From the NCBI GenBank assembly GCA_964424805.1, contig CAYRKH010000050.1, forward strand, positions 1 through 22,400: 22,400 bases of DNA, in the 5' to 3' direction. Made by a program: the position numbers and the translations under genes. Positions 15,939-22,400 of this stretch are shown here, piece after piece (positions within the stretch are counted from its first letter, which is position 1; each line of letters begins with the position of its first letter). The notes under the pieces were generated by a model, which was given only the letters and a program-made list of their open reading frames with translations, did not search any database and was not told where the DNA came from. The DNA is from IDS-8 sp964424805. Its GTDB lineage: Bacteria; Pseudomonadota; Gammaproteobacteria; Steroidobacterales; Woeseiaceae.

Positions 15939-16370
15939 CTACCTGGCGCGTTTTTCGCTTTCCGCCTGGATTCGCTTCCAGTCCTCTTTCAGCTCCGGCG
16001 TCATGATCTCGGCGAAGTCCGCCTCGGGCTCGATCACCGGTCGGATTTCGATGTCGGAATCCTCGTACATCGGGTTGGGGCAGCGCTTGACCCATTCGAT
16101 CGCCTCCTCCAGGGACTCGACCTCCCACAGCCAGTAGCCGGCGACCAGCTCCTTGGTCTCCGCGAACGGTCCGTCGGTAACGGTGCGGTTCTTTCCGGAG
16201 AAGTGTACGCGGGCACCTGCCGAGCTGGGTTTCAGGCCGTCGCCGCCTCGCATGATGCCGGCCTGCACCAGTTCCTCGTTGTAGGCCATCATCTGCGACA
16301 TCAGCTCCGCGGTCGGCATCTCGCCGGCTTCGGAGCCCGGCGTTGCTTTTACGAATACCATGACTTTCAT
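15939..16370 (-). CDS. YCII-related (YciI/DGPF) domain protein
   Basis: The product is 143 residues; ATG 16370 has AGGAG 8 bases upstream. The order of motifs is that of the DGPF subgroup of YCII-like proteins. MKVMVFVKATP is the first strand, followed by MMAYNEELVQAGIM, GLKPSSAGARVHFSG, TVTDGPFAETKELVAGYWLWEV and SLEEAIEWVKRCPNP. This dimeric ferredoxin-like fold is often near extracytoplasmic sigma factor genes, but none is present in this window. The role is unknown. The 128-base gap to the next gene on the same strand holds no clear terminator. Confidence 0.92.
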   Translation of the reverse strand: MKVMVFVKATPGSEAGEMPTAELMSQMMAYNEELVQAGIMRGGDGLKPSSAGARVHFSGKNRTVTDGPFAETKELVAGYWLWEVESLEEAIEWVKRCPNPMYEDSDIEIRPVIEPEADFAEIMTPELKEDWKRIQAESEKRAR

Positions 16371-16463
16371 CGGTCGATCTCCTCTGTTGGACAGCTTTCC
16401 CTGAATGTAGCTGCCCTGTAGTCGATGCGGGGAACGGAGAATCGACAGCCGGGGAGACGGATG

Positions 16464-17396
16464 TTACGGCTGCAGGTCGACCTGGTAGCTCAGCGCGAAG
16501 GTCAGGAAGTTCGAAACCTCGAGGATGTCCTCCCCGGTGAAACGGATCGTGTGCGAGGCGACGCGCTCGACTCCCGGGAGGTAGCCGAGCAGCTCGATCG
16601 GGCGGTAGTGCTTGAGGCTCAACTCCATCTCGACGGGCGTCTCCAGCACGTAGGGTTCAAATTCGCCGATGCGTTCGATGGCCGCGCGCGTCCGGTCTCG
16701 TATTACGTCCTGTGCGGCCCCGGGCGTCAGCGTGCGGGCCGAGTGGAAGCCCATCGCCCATTTCACTACCGCGCCTTCGACATCGCCGACGATTACCTGC
16801 GTTTCGGCCACGGCCACGTGATCCCCGGACACCATGATGATCGGCACCCCGAAGTGCCCGGCGATGGCCGCGCTCATGCCGCCCTCGGACATGGACCGGC
16901 CGTTCAGGCGGAACCCGGTGACGTTCGCGCTGGAAAACGTGTGCGCCCGCACGCCGCGCTCGTTGGCGGTGCTCGCGTGGTAGCCGAGGAGGATGGCGCC
17001 GTCGAACGTCTCGTCAATGCCCCCCATCATGCCGAGCGGGCGGGGCCAGGAACGCACCACCATCACGTCTTTCGGCAAGCGTTCGATCAGCAGGTTCTGG
17101 CCGTTGCCGTGCGCGTCGGCGACGAGGATTTCCGTTGCGCCCGCGGCGCGGGCCGCCTCGATGCAGGCCAGGACCTCGGCGGTCATGAACTCGCGGAAGC
17201 GCTCGTACTCGAAGCCGCTTGGGCCGAGCTGCTCGCCCGTGACGACGCCGCCCACGCCTTCCATGTCGGCCGAGATGTAGATCTTCAGCGAGTCCGCGGG
17301 TGCGGCCGGCTCCGGCGGCGGCTCCGGTTGTTGGGCCCATGCACCGGCAGGGGCGAGTGCCAGGACGAGAACCGCTGCCAGCGTACGTGTATGCAT
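16464..17396 (-). CDS. Exported M55 family D-aminopeptidase (DppA-like)
   Basis: The product is 310 residues with a signal peptide (cut after AWA, about 21) and a Pro-rich linker. The M55 fold is clear. YISADMEGVGGV gives D44 and E46, ADAHGNG gives H96, LLGYHAS gives H140 and SEGGM gives E171. These match the five zinc ligands known in Bacillus DppA, and H152 (AHTFSS) is the equivalent of the catalytic His. DppA releases D-Ala from D-Ala-containing peptides. An exported form would act on cell-wall peptides in the periplasm, although DppA itself is cytoplasmic. The gene has its own strong promoter upstream and is followed by the YCII gene 93 bases on. Confidence 0.9.
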   Translation of the reverse strand: MHTRTLAAVLVLALAPAGAWAQQPEPPPEPAAPADSLKIYISADMEGVGGVVTGEQLGPSGFEYERFREFMTAEVLACIEAARAAGATEILVADAHGNGQNLLIERLPKDVMVVRSWPRPLGMMGGIDETFDGAILLGYHASTANERGVRAHTFSSANVTGFRLNGRSMSEGGMSAAIAGHFGVPIIMVSGDHVAVAETQVIVGDVEGAVVKWAMGFHSARTLTPGAAQDVIRDRTRAAIERIGEFEPYVLETPVEMELSLKHYRPIELLGYLPGVERVASHTIRFTGEDILEVSNFLTFALSYQVDLQP

Positions 17397-17427
17397 CTAC
17401 TCTTCGGAACTTGTTTTTCGGAGTGGC

Positions 17428-17456
17428 AGCATAGGCCGGCGCGGCATTGCCGTCAA
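17428..17456 (-). promoter_or_regulatory. Sigma-70 promoter of the M55 peptidase gene
   Basis: On the minus strand TTGACG (17451-17456) and TATGCT (17428-17433) are separated by 17 bases. Transcription would start near 17421 and leave a leader of about 25 bases to ATG 17396. It lies directly next to the REP-like element at 17469-17538. Confidence 0.68.
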
Positions 17457-17468
17457 AAGCGTTCCGCT

Positions 17469-17538
17469 GTAGGAGCGCGCATTGCGCACGATGCGCCATA
17501 TTGGCCGCCGTGGCATCGCGCGCAATGCGCGCTCCTAC
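17469..17538. repeat. REP-like palindromic element, copy 1 (two inverted units)
   Basis: The 70-bp element begins GTAGGAGCGCGCATTGCGC and ends with its near-perfect inverse GCGCAATGCGCGCTCCTAC; the centre holds ATATTGGCCGCCG. Its minus strand matches copy 2 at 21314-21356 in 42 of 43 positions. Head-to-head GTAGGAGCGC units are typical of bacterial REP/BIME elements, which are moved by RAYT-type transposases and can affect mRNA ends. It separates the sat 3' end from the M55 promoter. Confidence 0.75.
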
Positions 17539-17544
17539 GCGGCA

Positions 17545-18738
17545 TCAGCTCGCTTTTTCGAGCTGGTAGTGCTCCATCAGGATCTGGGCCACTTCCGGTC
17601 GCGAGAATTCAGGCGGCGGCGCAATGCCGGCGCTCAGCATCTCCCTGACCTTGGTGCCCGACAGGATCACGTAGTCGTCCGGCGTGTGGTCCGGGGCTTC
17701 GCGCATCATCACCACGCGGTTCAGCTTCTTCGACCAGGCCGTGTGGTCGGCTTTGAAGATCTCGATCTCCAGCGCCCCGGCCGGCAGGCGCTCGTCGAAA
17801 ATGGCCTGCGCATCGAAGGGGCCGTAGAAGCCTCCGGCACCGGCGTGGTCCCGCCCGACGATCAGGTGGGTGGCACCCATGTTCTGGCGGAACACGGCGT
17901 GCAGCACCGCTTCCCGAGGACCGGCATACAGCATGTCGAAGCCGTAGCCGTTCACCATCACCGTGTTCTCCGGGAAATAGACCTCGACCATTTTGCGGAT
18001 GCAGGCCTCGCGCACCGGGGCCGGCACGTCATCCGCCTTCAGCTTGCCGAGCAGCATGTGAACGACCAGGCCGTCTGCCTGGAGCCGCTCCAGCGCCATG
18101 CGGCAAAGTTCCTCGTGTGCGAGGTGCATGGGGTTGCGCGTCTGGAAAGCAACGACCTTGTTCCAGCCGCGTGCGGCGATCTCCTCGCGAATCTCGACGG
18201 CGGTCTTGAAGGTCCCCGGGAAGTCGGTTTCGAAGTAGCTCAGGTTCAACACCTGGATATCGCCCGAGACGCAGTAGCGGCCGAGCTTCCTGAATACCGC
18301 CACGCCGGGGTGGCTCGGGTCCAGCGTGCCGAAGACCTCGCGGGTGATCGTGTCCAGGGTTTCGTCTTCGACGTCCTCGATGTCCGCGACGTCCATGACG
18401 GCGAGGACCGGCTGCCCCGCAACGTTCGGGTCGCGCAGGGCGATGCGCTTCGCGCCGTTGATGGCGCTGATGTCGTCGGTCAGGTTCAGCACGGGCACCG
18501 GCCAGAACAGGTCGTCGGTGGTATGCAGGGTTTCGGCGACGCAGAGCGCATCCGCCAGGTTCATGTAGCCCGTGAGCGGCGTGAAATAACCGCCTCCGAG
18601 CATCACGGCGTTGGCGGCGGCCGCCGAGTTCAGGACCAGCGACGGAAGCGTTTCCGCCTCGGCAAGCAGCGCGCGCCGCTTCTGTTCATCGGACACGAGC
18701 AAGGGGTTCAGGGCATCTGCCCCGTGAGGTTTGATCAC
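17545..18738 (-). CDS. sat: Sulfate adenylyltransferase (ATP sulfurylase, monofunctional Sat)
   Basis: The product is 397 residues. The start is GTG 18738, with AGGAG six bases upstream. It makes adenosine phosphosulfate (APS) from ATP and sulfate in the cytoplasm. An N-terminal PUA-like domain (about 1-165, LGGGYFTPLTGYMNLAD) is followed by the catalytic domain with QTRNPMHLAHE (199-209; the HxxH is H205/H208), GRDHAGAG (295-302) and ILSGTKVREML near the end. This is the single-chain Sat, not the CysD/CysN pair usual in many gammaproteobacteria. It lies 16 bases after cysC in the tetR-cysC-sat unit, so APS kinase and sulfurylase are made together. Assimilation or supply of sulfate donor are both possible; no dissimilatory genes are visible. 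Confidence 0.95.
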   Translation of the reverse strand: MIKPHGADALNPLLVSDEQKRRALLAEAETLPSLVLNSAAAANAVMLGGGYFTPLTGYMNLADALCVAETLHTTDDLFWPVPVLNLTDDISAINGAKRIALRDPNVAGQPVLAVMDVADIEDVEDETLDTITREVFGTLDPSHPGVAVFRKLGRYCVSGDIQVLNLSYFETDFPGTFKTAVEIREEIAARGWNKVVAFQTRNPMHLAHEELCRMALERLQADGLVVHMLLGKLKADDVPAPVREACIRKMVEVYFPENTVMVNGYGFDMLYAGPREAVLHAVFRQNMGATHLIVGRDHAGAGGFYGPFDAQAIFDERLPAGALEIEIFKADHTAWSKKLNRVVMMREAPDHTPDDYVILSGTKVREMLSAGIAPPPEFSRPEVAQILMEHYQLEKAS

Positions 18739-18754
18739 TGGAGTCTCCTGGACG

Positions 18755-19426
18755 CTAGACGGCGACGGCGGACGGCTCGTCGGCCGTGTCGTTCGCGCGG
18801 GTGAAATACTGTTCTTTGATGATCTCGTTCTGCACGAGGTAGTCGACGACGATGCGGACTTCCTCCTCGAGCGTCATTTCATCCGTCTTCAGGTGAATTT
18901 CCGGGTTCACCGGCTCCTCGTACGGATCGTCGATGCCGGTAAAATTCCGGATCTCGCCGGCGCGGGCTTTCTTGTACAGCCCCTTCGGGTCGCGCGCTTC
19001 GGCGATGCTCAGTGCACAGTCCACGTACACCTCGACGAAGGGCAGGCCGGCGGCCTCGTGCAAGGCCCGGACTTCGTCGCGGTCCGCTTTGTAGGGGCTG
19101 ATGAAGCTCGACAGGGATATGGTGCCGGCATCGCCGAAGAGCTTCGCGACCTCGCCGATGCGGCGGATGTTTTCCTTGCGGTCCGCCTCGGAGAAGCCGA
19201 GGTTCTTGTTGATGCCCATGCGCACGTTGTCGCCGTCCAGCCGGTAGGACAGCTTGCCCATGTTGAAGAGGGCTCGTTCGACGGCGACCGCGATGGTGCT
19301 TTTGCCGCTCCCGGACAGCCCGGTAAACCAGATCGTCGCACCTTTCTGGCGCAGGATATGGTAGCGATCTTCCCGGGTGACGTCGCCGCCGTGCCACGTG
19401 ACATTGGTTGCTTTCTGTTCGGCCAT
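18755..19426 (-). CDS. cysC: Adenylylsulfate (APS) kinase
   Basis: The product is 223 residues; ATG 19426 follows AAGGAAGGAAC and begins the conserved region (NVTWHGGDVTREDRY). The Walker A motif is GLSGSGKST (36-44). RLDGDNVRMGINKNLGFS (62-79), RRIGEVAKLF, and SLSSFISPYKADRD, which holds the phosphoacceptor-type Ser, are all present. DPKGLYKKARAG and FTGIDDPYEEP are also characteristic. It phosphorylates APS to PAPS, the activated sulfate used for reduction or sulfotransfer. The C-terminal extension ends TRANDTADEPSAVAV and looks unstructured. The gene sits between tetR (20 bases) and sat (16 bases). Confidence 0.95.
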   Translation of the reverse strand: MAEQKATNVTWHGGDVTREDRYHILRQKGATIWFTGLSGSGKSTIAVAVERALFNMGKLSYRLDGDNVRMGINKNLGFSEADRKENIRRIGEVAKLFGDAGTISLSSFISPYKADRDEVRALHEAAGLPFVEVYVDCALSIAEARDPKGLYKKARAGEIRNFTGIDDPYEEPVNPEIHLKTDEMTLEEEVRIVVDYLVQNEIIKEQYFTRANDTADEPSAVAV

Positions 19427-19446
19427 GTTCCTTCCTTGCTTACGGG

Positions 19447-20118
19447 CTAATGGTTGGCGGCAGCGCGCAGGGCCGGCTCGCCGTTGCGGTCCGATTTGCG
19501 CCGCTCGGAGAATCCGTGCAGCAGCAGATCGGTGCATTTCTGGATGATGTCGAAGATGTCGAGGTCCGGGTCGCGCACGATGATGTCACCCCAGGCATTG
19601 CAGATGCCGATCACGGCGAGCGCGGCGAAATGGCAGTCGATGGATTCGCGGATGACGTGCTGCCGGATGCCTTCCTCGAAGATGCCCTCGAGCAGCTGCC
19701 GGTAGCGGCTGCCGAGCTGCTTCAGGACCTTGCGCTTCTCCTCCGGCAGGTACAGGCGCTCGTCGTTGTAGACCTTGAGCGCTTCGTTCTTCTCGCGATA
19801 GCTCGACAGGTGCGACGTCAGCGTCGCGAGGAGCTTCGCCTCGAACGGCTGGTCGCTCTCGGCGATCGTCTCCATGCGCTGGACGTAGTCCTCGATGCCG
19901 AAAAGGCAGACTTCACCGAGCGCCTCCTCCTTGGAGCTGAAATAGTAATAGAGGCTGCCTTGCTTGATACCGAGGTGCTCCGCGATATCCCGCGTGCTCG
20001 CGCCGTGGAAACCCTTTTCGGCGAACACCGCCGCGGCCGAGCGAATCGCCTGCAGCCGCTGCTGCCGGTATCTGGCATTCTCGGGGTCGCGCCGGGCGTT
20101 GGCTTTGCGGACTGACAT
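19447..20118 (-). CDS. TetR-family repressor of the cysC-sat operon
   Basis: The product is 223 residues. ATG 20118 is the only sensible start; no ribosome site precedes it. The N-terminal TetR DNA-binding domain is clear: AIRSAAAVFAEKGFHGASTRDIAEHLGIKQGSLYYYFSSKEEAL, with the HTH at about 39-60. The ligand-binding part (about 65-200) follows, with GICNAWGDIIVRDPDLDIFD. The inducer is unknown. It is the first gene of the unit, and the palindrome at 20127-20146 lies inside its promoter, so it probably represses itself and cysC-sat. Sulfate assimilation is usually controlled by the LysR-type activator CysB, so a TetR in this position is unusual. Confidence 0.92.
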   Translation of the reverse strand: MSVRKANARRDPENARYRQQRLQAIRSAAAVFAEKGFHGASTRDIAEHLGIKQGSLYYYFSSKEEALGEVCLFGIEDYVQRMETIAESDQPFEAKLLATLTSHLSSYREKNEALKVYNDERLYLPEEKRKVLKQLGSRYRQLLEGIFEEGIRQHVIRESIDCHFAALAVIGICNAWGDIIVRDPDLDIFDIIQKCTDLLLHGFSERRKSDRNGEPALRAAANH

Positions 20119-20126
20119 GCGGCCAG

Positions 20127-20155
20127 ATTCTATAGAGCGATAGAATATCGGTCAA
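20127..20155 (-). promoter_or_regulatory. Promoter and palindromic operator of tetR-cysC-sat
   Basis: On the minus strand TTGACC (20150-20155) and TAGAAT (20127-20132) are 17 bases apart. The perfect inverted repeat ATTCTAT-N6-ATAGAAT (20127-20146) covers the -10 box and most of the spacer, an ideal place for a TetR repressor to block RNA polymerase. The predicted transcription start (about 20120-20121) is only 2-3 bases from ATG 20118, so the message may be leaderless. Confidence 0.72.
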
Positions 20156-20187
20156 TAGTAGTGAGTTATACCGTTGTAACAAATAGT

Positions 20188-20193
20188 TATGAT
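20188..20193 (+). promoter_or_regulatory. Possible -10 box for the heptosyltransferase gene
   Basis: TATGAT lies 101 bases before GTG 20295. The -35 position (20165-20170, GTTATA) matches poorly. The leader would contain the palindrome at 20203-20218 and a GC-rich palindrome AGCCCGCGCGGGCT at 20265-20278. Confidence 0.3.
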
Positions 20194-20202
20194 ACTGAAG
20201 AT

Positions 20203-20218
20203 TCAATGGAGCCATTGA
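20203..20218. promoter_or_regulatory. Perfect palindrome TCAATGG-AG-CCATTGA in the tetR/waaF gap
   Basis: The 16-bp inverted repeat with 7-bp arms lies between the divergent tetR and heptosyltransferase genes, about 57 bp from the tetR operator and with a different sequence. It could be an operator for a second regulator. Confidence 0.4.
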
Positions 20219-20294
20219 TGGCCCCTCGCGTGTCTCCCCATATCGTCACGCCAGGCCTGCGGGCAGCCCGCGCGGGCTTGCGCAGCGAGCCCCG

Positions 20295-21317
20295 GTGACC
20301 ACGGCCGGCGGTGCCGTCCTTGTCGTTGGCCCGGCCTGGATCGGCGACATGGTCATGACCAACTCCCTGCTCCGGACGCTCGCCGCGCGGCGGCAGGTGC
20401 CGATCGATGTGGTGGCGCCGGCGTGGTCGCACCCGCTGCTGCTGCGCATGCCGGAGGTACGGCAGGGTTTCCAGGTGGAGGTCGGCCACGGCGAACTGGG
20501 GCTCGGGGCGTGGTGGCGGCTCGCGCGCGAGCTGGGTAAACGCGAGTACGCGCAGGCCATCGTGGTGCCGCGCTCGTTCAAGAAGGCGCTGGCCCCCTGG
20601 CTGGCGCGCATCCCGCGGCGGACCGGCATAAGGGGCGAGTTCCGCTACGGGCTCATCAACGACATGCGTCGGCTCGAATGGACGCGTTCGAGACCGATGG
20701 TCGAACGGCTGTGCGCGCTGGGGCTCGAGCCCGGCGAGCGGCTGCCGGAGCCGCTGCCGTATCCGCACCTGCGCGTGGATGCGGCGGCGCAGGAAGCGGC
20801 GATGGAGCGCCTCGGCCTTTCAGCTTCCAGGCCGGTTGCAGCGCTGTTGCCCGGGGCCGAGCACGGCCCGGCGAAACGCTGGCCGGCCCCGCATTTCGCG
20901 GAGCTCGCCCAGCGCCTGCGCGACGCGGGTTTCGAGGTGTGGCTGCTCGGCTCGCCGAAGGATGCAGCGACCGGCGATGAAATCGTGGACACGTCCGGCG
21001 GTGCGGCGATCAATTTGTGCGGACGCACCGCGCTCCTCGACGCCGTGGACCTGCTGGGTGCGGCACGGGTCGCCGTCAGCAACGATTCCGGCCTGCTGCA
21101 CATCGCGGCGGCCGTGGGCACGCCGGTCGTCGGGTTATACGGTTCGAGCAGCCCGATCTACACGCCGCCGCTGACGGAGCAGCGGGAGATCCTGTACCTC
21201 GACCTCCACTGCAGCCCCTGCTTCGAGCCCGAATGCCCGCTGGGCCACTTCCGCTGCATGCGGGACATCACGCCGGCAACGGCGTTCGCCGCCGCAACGC
21301 GTTTGGCAAGCCCGTAG
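20295..21317 (+). CDS. waaF: ADP-heptose:LPS heptosyltransferase (GT9, WaaF-like)
   Basis: The product is 340 residues. The start GTG 20295 places VLVVGPAWIGDMVMTNSL at residues 8-25, as in WaaF; no earlier start is in frame, and the ribosome site is weak. The family GT9 donor site follows: LLPGAEHGPAKRWP (184-197), SNDSGLLHIAAAVGTPVVGLYG (262-283), and SSPIYTPPL. WaaF adds the second heptose to the LPS inner core on the cytoplasmic face of the inner membrane. WaaC is a weaker alternative; the GPAWIGDMV start and KRWP favour WaaF. It is not in an LPS cluster here, being flanked by the sulfate-activation operon and the ATP synthase operon. The stop TAG lies inside the REP-like element. Confidence 0.88.
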   Translation: MTTAGGAVLVVGPAWIGDMVMTNSLLRTLAARRQVPIDVVAPAWSHPLLLRMPEVRQGFQVEVGHGELGLGAWWRLARELGKREYAQAIVVPRSFKKALAPWLARIPRRTGIRGEFRYGLINDMRRLEWTRSRPMVERLCALGLEPGERLPEPLPYPHLRVDAAAQEAAMERLGLSASRPVAALLPGAEHGPAKRWPAPHFAELAQRLRDAGFEVWLLGSPKDAATGDEIVDTSGGAAINLCGRTALLDAVDLLGAARVAVSNDSGLLHIAAAVGTPVVGLYGSSSPIYTPPLTEQREILYLDLHCSPCFEPECPLGHFRCMRDITPATAFAAATRLASP

Positions 21318-21357
21318 GAGCGCGCATCGCGCGCGATGCCACGGCGGCCAATATGGG
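21314..21357 (+). repeat. REP-like palindromic element, copy 2
   Basis: It begins GTAGGAGCGCGCATCGCG and contains the perfect 16-bp palindrome GCATCGCGCGCGATGC (21324-21339), then the shared block CCACGGCGGCCAATATGG. It matches the minus strand of copy 1 (17469-17538) over its first 43 bases with one difference. The right half, up to GGCGCGCTTTT at about 21378, looks like a degraded second unit. The waaF stop codon (21315-21317) is formed by its first bases, and it may serve as a bidirectional transcript end between the converging waaF and atpC genes. Confidence 0.75.
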
Positions 21358-21387
21358 CACCGCGGCAGGCGCGCTTTTATGCGTAAG

Positions 21388-21804
21388 CTACCGTTTGCCT
21401 TTCAGTTTCTGGGCGGCGCGGTAGCGCGCCTCGGCTTCGGCAAGCTCGGCCTGGGCGCGGGCGAGGTCGGTTTCGCCGGAGACGCCCTTCAGGGCTTCCT
21501 CCGCCTGCTGCTTGGCGGCCAGCGCCGCGGATTCGTCGAGTTGGTCGCCGCGAAGCGCGGTGTCGGCCAGCACGGTGACCAGGTGCGGCTGGATCTCCAG
21601 CATGCCGCCGGTGATATAGAAGAAGTGTTCCTTGCCGCCCGTGTCTTCCACGCGCACCTCGCCCGGCTTCAGCGCCGTCAGCAACGGTGCGTGCCGCGGT
21701 GCAATGCCGACTTCGCCCATGCGCGCCGGCGCATAGACCATGTTGGCGGCGCCGGAGTAGATCTCGCCTTCAGCGGAAACGATGTCGACCTGGATCGTGG
21801 CCAT
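21388..21804 (-). CDS. atpC: ATP synthase F1 subunit epsilon
   Basis: The product is 138 residues. ATG 21804 begins the expected MATIQVDIVSAEGEIYSG. The N-terminal beta-sandwich (about 1-85) has VYAPARMGEVGIAPRHAPLLTAL and FFYITGGMLEIQPHLVTVLADTA. A helical C-terminal hairpin (about 90-138, Ala/Glu/Lys-rich) follows, the part that inhibits ATP hydrolysis in bacteria. It belongs to the central stalk of F1 and couples rotation to catalysis. It lies 12 bases after atpD, the normal order at the end of the atp operon, and ends facing waaF. Confidence 0.97.
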   Translation of the reverse strand: MATIQVDIVSAEGEIYSGAANMVYAPARMGEVGIAPRHAPLLTALKPGEVRVEDTGGKEHFFYITGGMLEIQPHLVTVLADTALRGDQLDESAALAAKQQAEEALKGVSGETDLARAQAELAEAEARYRAAQKLKGKR

Positions 21805-21816
21805 GAAGCCCTGTCC

Positions 21817-22400
21817 TTATTGCATGGTCTTGGCTTTCTCGACCGCTTCGTCGATCGAGCCGACCATGTAGAAAGCCTGTTCCGGCAGCTGGTCGTAGTC
21901 GCCTTTCACGATGCCGTTGAAGCCGCGGATGGTCTCGGACAGCTGCACGTACTTGCCGGGCGTGCCGGTGAAGGTCTCCGCGACGAAGAACGGCTGCGAC
22001 AAAAAGCGCTGGATCTTGCGCGCGCGGGTCACGGTGAGCTTGTCGTCCTCCGACAGCTCGTCCATGCCGAGGATCGCGATGATGTCCTGCAGCTCCTTGT
22101 AGCGCTGCAGCACGGCCTGCACGCCGCGGGCGCAGTCGTAGTGCTCCTGGCCGATGACGTTCGGGTCGAGGATGCGGCTCGTGGAATCGAGCGGGTCCAC
22201 CGCGGGATAGATGCCGAGCTCCGCGATCTGGCGCGACAGCACGAGCGTCGCGTCCAGGTGGGCGAAGGTGGTCGCCGGTGAGGGGTCGGTAAGGTCGTCC
22301 GCCGGGACGTAAACGGCCTGGAAGGACGTGATCGAGCCGGTCTTGGTCGAGGTGATGCGCTCCTGCAGGATGCCCATCTCCTCGGCCAGCGTCGGCTGGT
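21817..22400 (-). CDS. atpD: ATP synthase F1 subunit beta, C-terminal part (partial)
   Basis: The gene runs off the right edge of the window; 193 residues of the C-terminus are visible, reading from QPTLAEEMGILQER at the edge to the TAA at 21817-21819. TSTKTGSITSFQAVYVPADDLTDP, AVDPLDSTSR, and the C-terminal helical domain with GMDELSEDDKLTV (the DELSEED loop that contacts the gamma subunit, here DELSEDD) are diagnostic. The nucleotide-binding P-loop lies in the missing N-terminal part. The subunit carries the catalytic sites of ATP synthesis. Confidence 0.98.
   Translation of the reverse strand, partial: QPTLAEEMGILQERITSTKTGSITSFQAVYVPADDLTDPSPATTFAHLDATLVLSRQIAELGIYPAVDPLDSTSRILDPNVIGQEHYDCARGVQAVLQRYKELQDIIAILGMDELSEDDKLTVTRARKIQRFLSQPFFVAETFTGTPGKYVQLSETIRGFNGIVKGDYDQLPEQAFYMVGSIDEAVEKAKTMQ

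Noticed and set aside
13875..16421. 848-codon open frame on the plus strand
   Set aside because: It is antisense to the DUF305 fusion and the YCII gene and crosses their intergenic region; the composition is typical of a shadow frame.
16425..18804. Long plus-strand frames opposite the M55 and sat genes
   Set aside because: They are shadows of genes with complete active-site motifs on the minus strand.
22050..22090. DELSEDD instead of DELSEED in ATP synthase beta
   Set aside because: A conservative Glu to Asp change in a loop known to vary; not evidence of altered function.
1..22400. tRNA, rRNA, CRISPR array, prophage or insertion sequence
   Set aside because: I scanned the gaps and saw no tRNA-like fold, repeat-spacer array, integrase or transposase; the only mobile-type signals are the REP-like elements.

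Overview
The window is a compact, GC-rich chromosomal segment with 17 protein-coding genes. Two of them are cut by the window edges. The gene set is a MOSC protein, ATP synthase beta/epsilon, an ADP-heptose:LPS heptosyltransferase, a lone short HPF-type protein, many lipoprotein signals and REP-like palindromes. This points to a Gram-negative proteobacterium, most likely a gammaproteobacterium. That assignment is inference from gene content and needs a database comparison. I see no tRNA, rRNA, CRISPR array, integrase or transposase.

Layout. (1) 1-1174, plus strand: end of a MOSC protein, then an SRPBCC (AHSA1-type) gene and an ArsR-type repressor in one operon. Two near-identical copies of a GCAACC-N4-GGTTGC palindrome precede the operon. 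(2) 1346-3232, plus: a DUF885 lipoprotein. (3) 3263-4233: a short HPF/RaiA-like gene (minus) and a GFA/CENP-V zinc protein (plus), divergent, each with its own promoter. (4) 4244-10911, minus: a five-gene run in which every product carries an export signal. In transcription order these are a protein with three Cys-flanked repeats, a class-3 lipase, a DUF4384 lipoprotein, a probable lipoprotein of unknown family, and a clostripain-type (C11) cysteine peptidase with extra C-terminal domains. (5) 11062-13350, plus: a divergent CadC-like membrane regulator (winged helix, TM, TolB-like domain, TPRs). A 22-bp-spaced direct repeat lies in the shared intergenic region. (6) 13371-15809, minus: an exported DUF305 + beta-propeller (LVIVD-like) fusion. 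It is followed by a YCII-family gene (15939-16370) and an exported M55 D-aminopeptidase (16464-17396), both minus. (7) 17545-20118, minus: a tetR-cysC-sat operon for activating sulfate to PAPS. A palindromic operator sits between the -10 and -35 boxes of a near-leaderless promoter. (8) 20295-21317, plus: waaF-like heptosyltransferase, ending inside a REP-like element. (9) 21388-22400, minus: atpC and the 3' part of atpD.

The most interesting region is 4244-13350. It encodes an entirely exported set of a protease, a lipase and binding or lipoprotein partners, next to a membrane-anchored transcription factor that could sense envelope or extracellular conditions. The clostripain peptidase shares clan CD with caspases, and DUF4384 is often found with caspase-like peptidases, so a functional link between these genes is plausible but unproven. 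The second region of interest is the sulfate-activation operon, which appears to be under its own TetR repressor.
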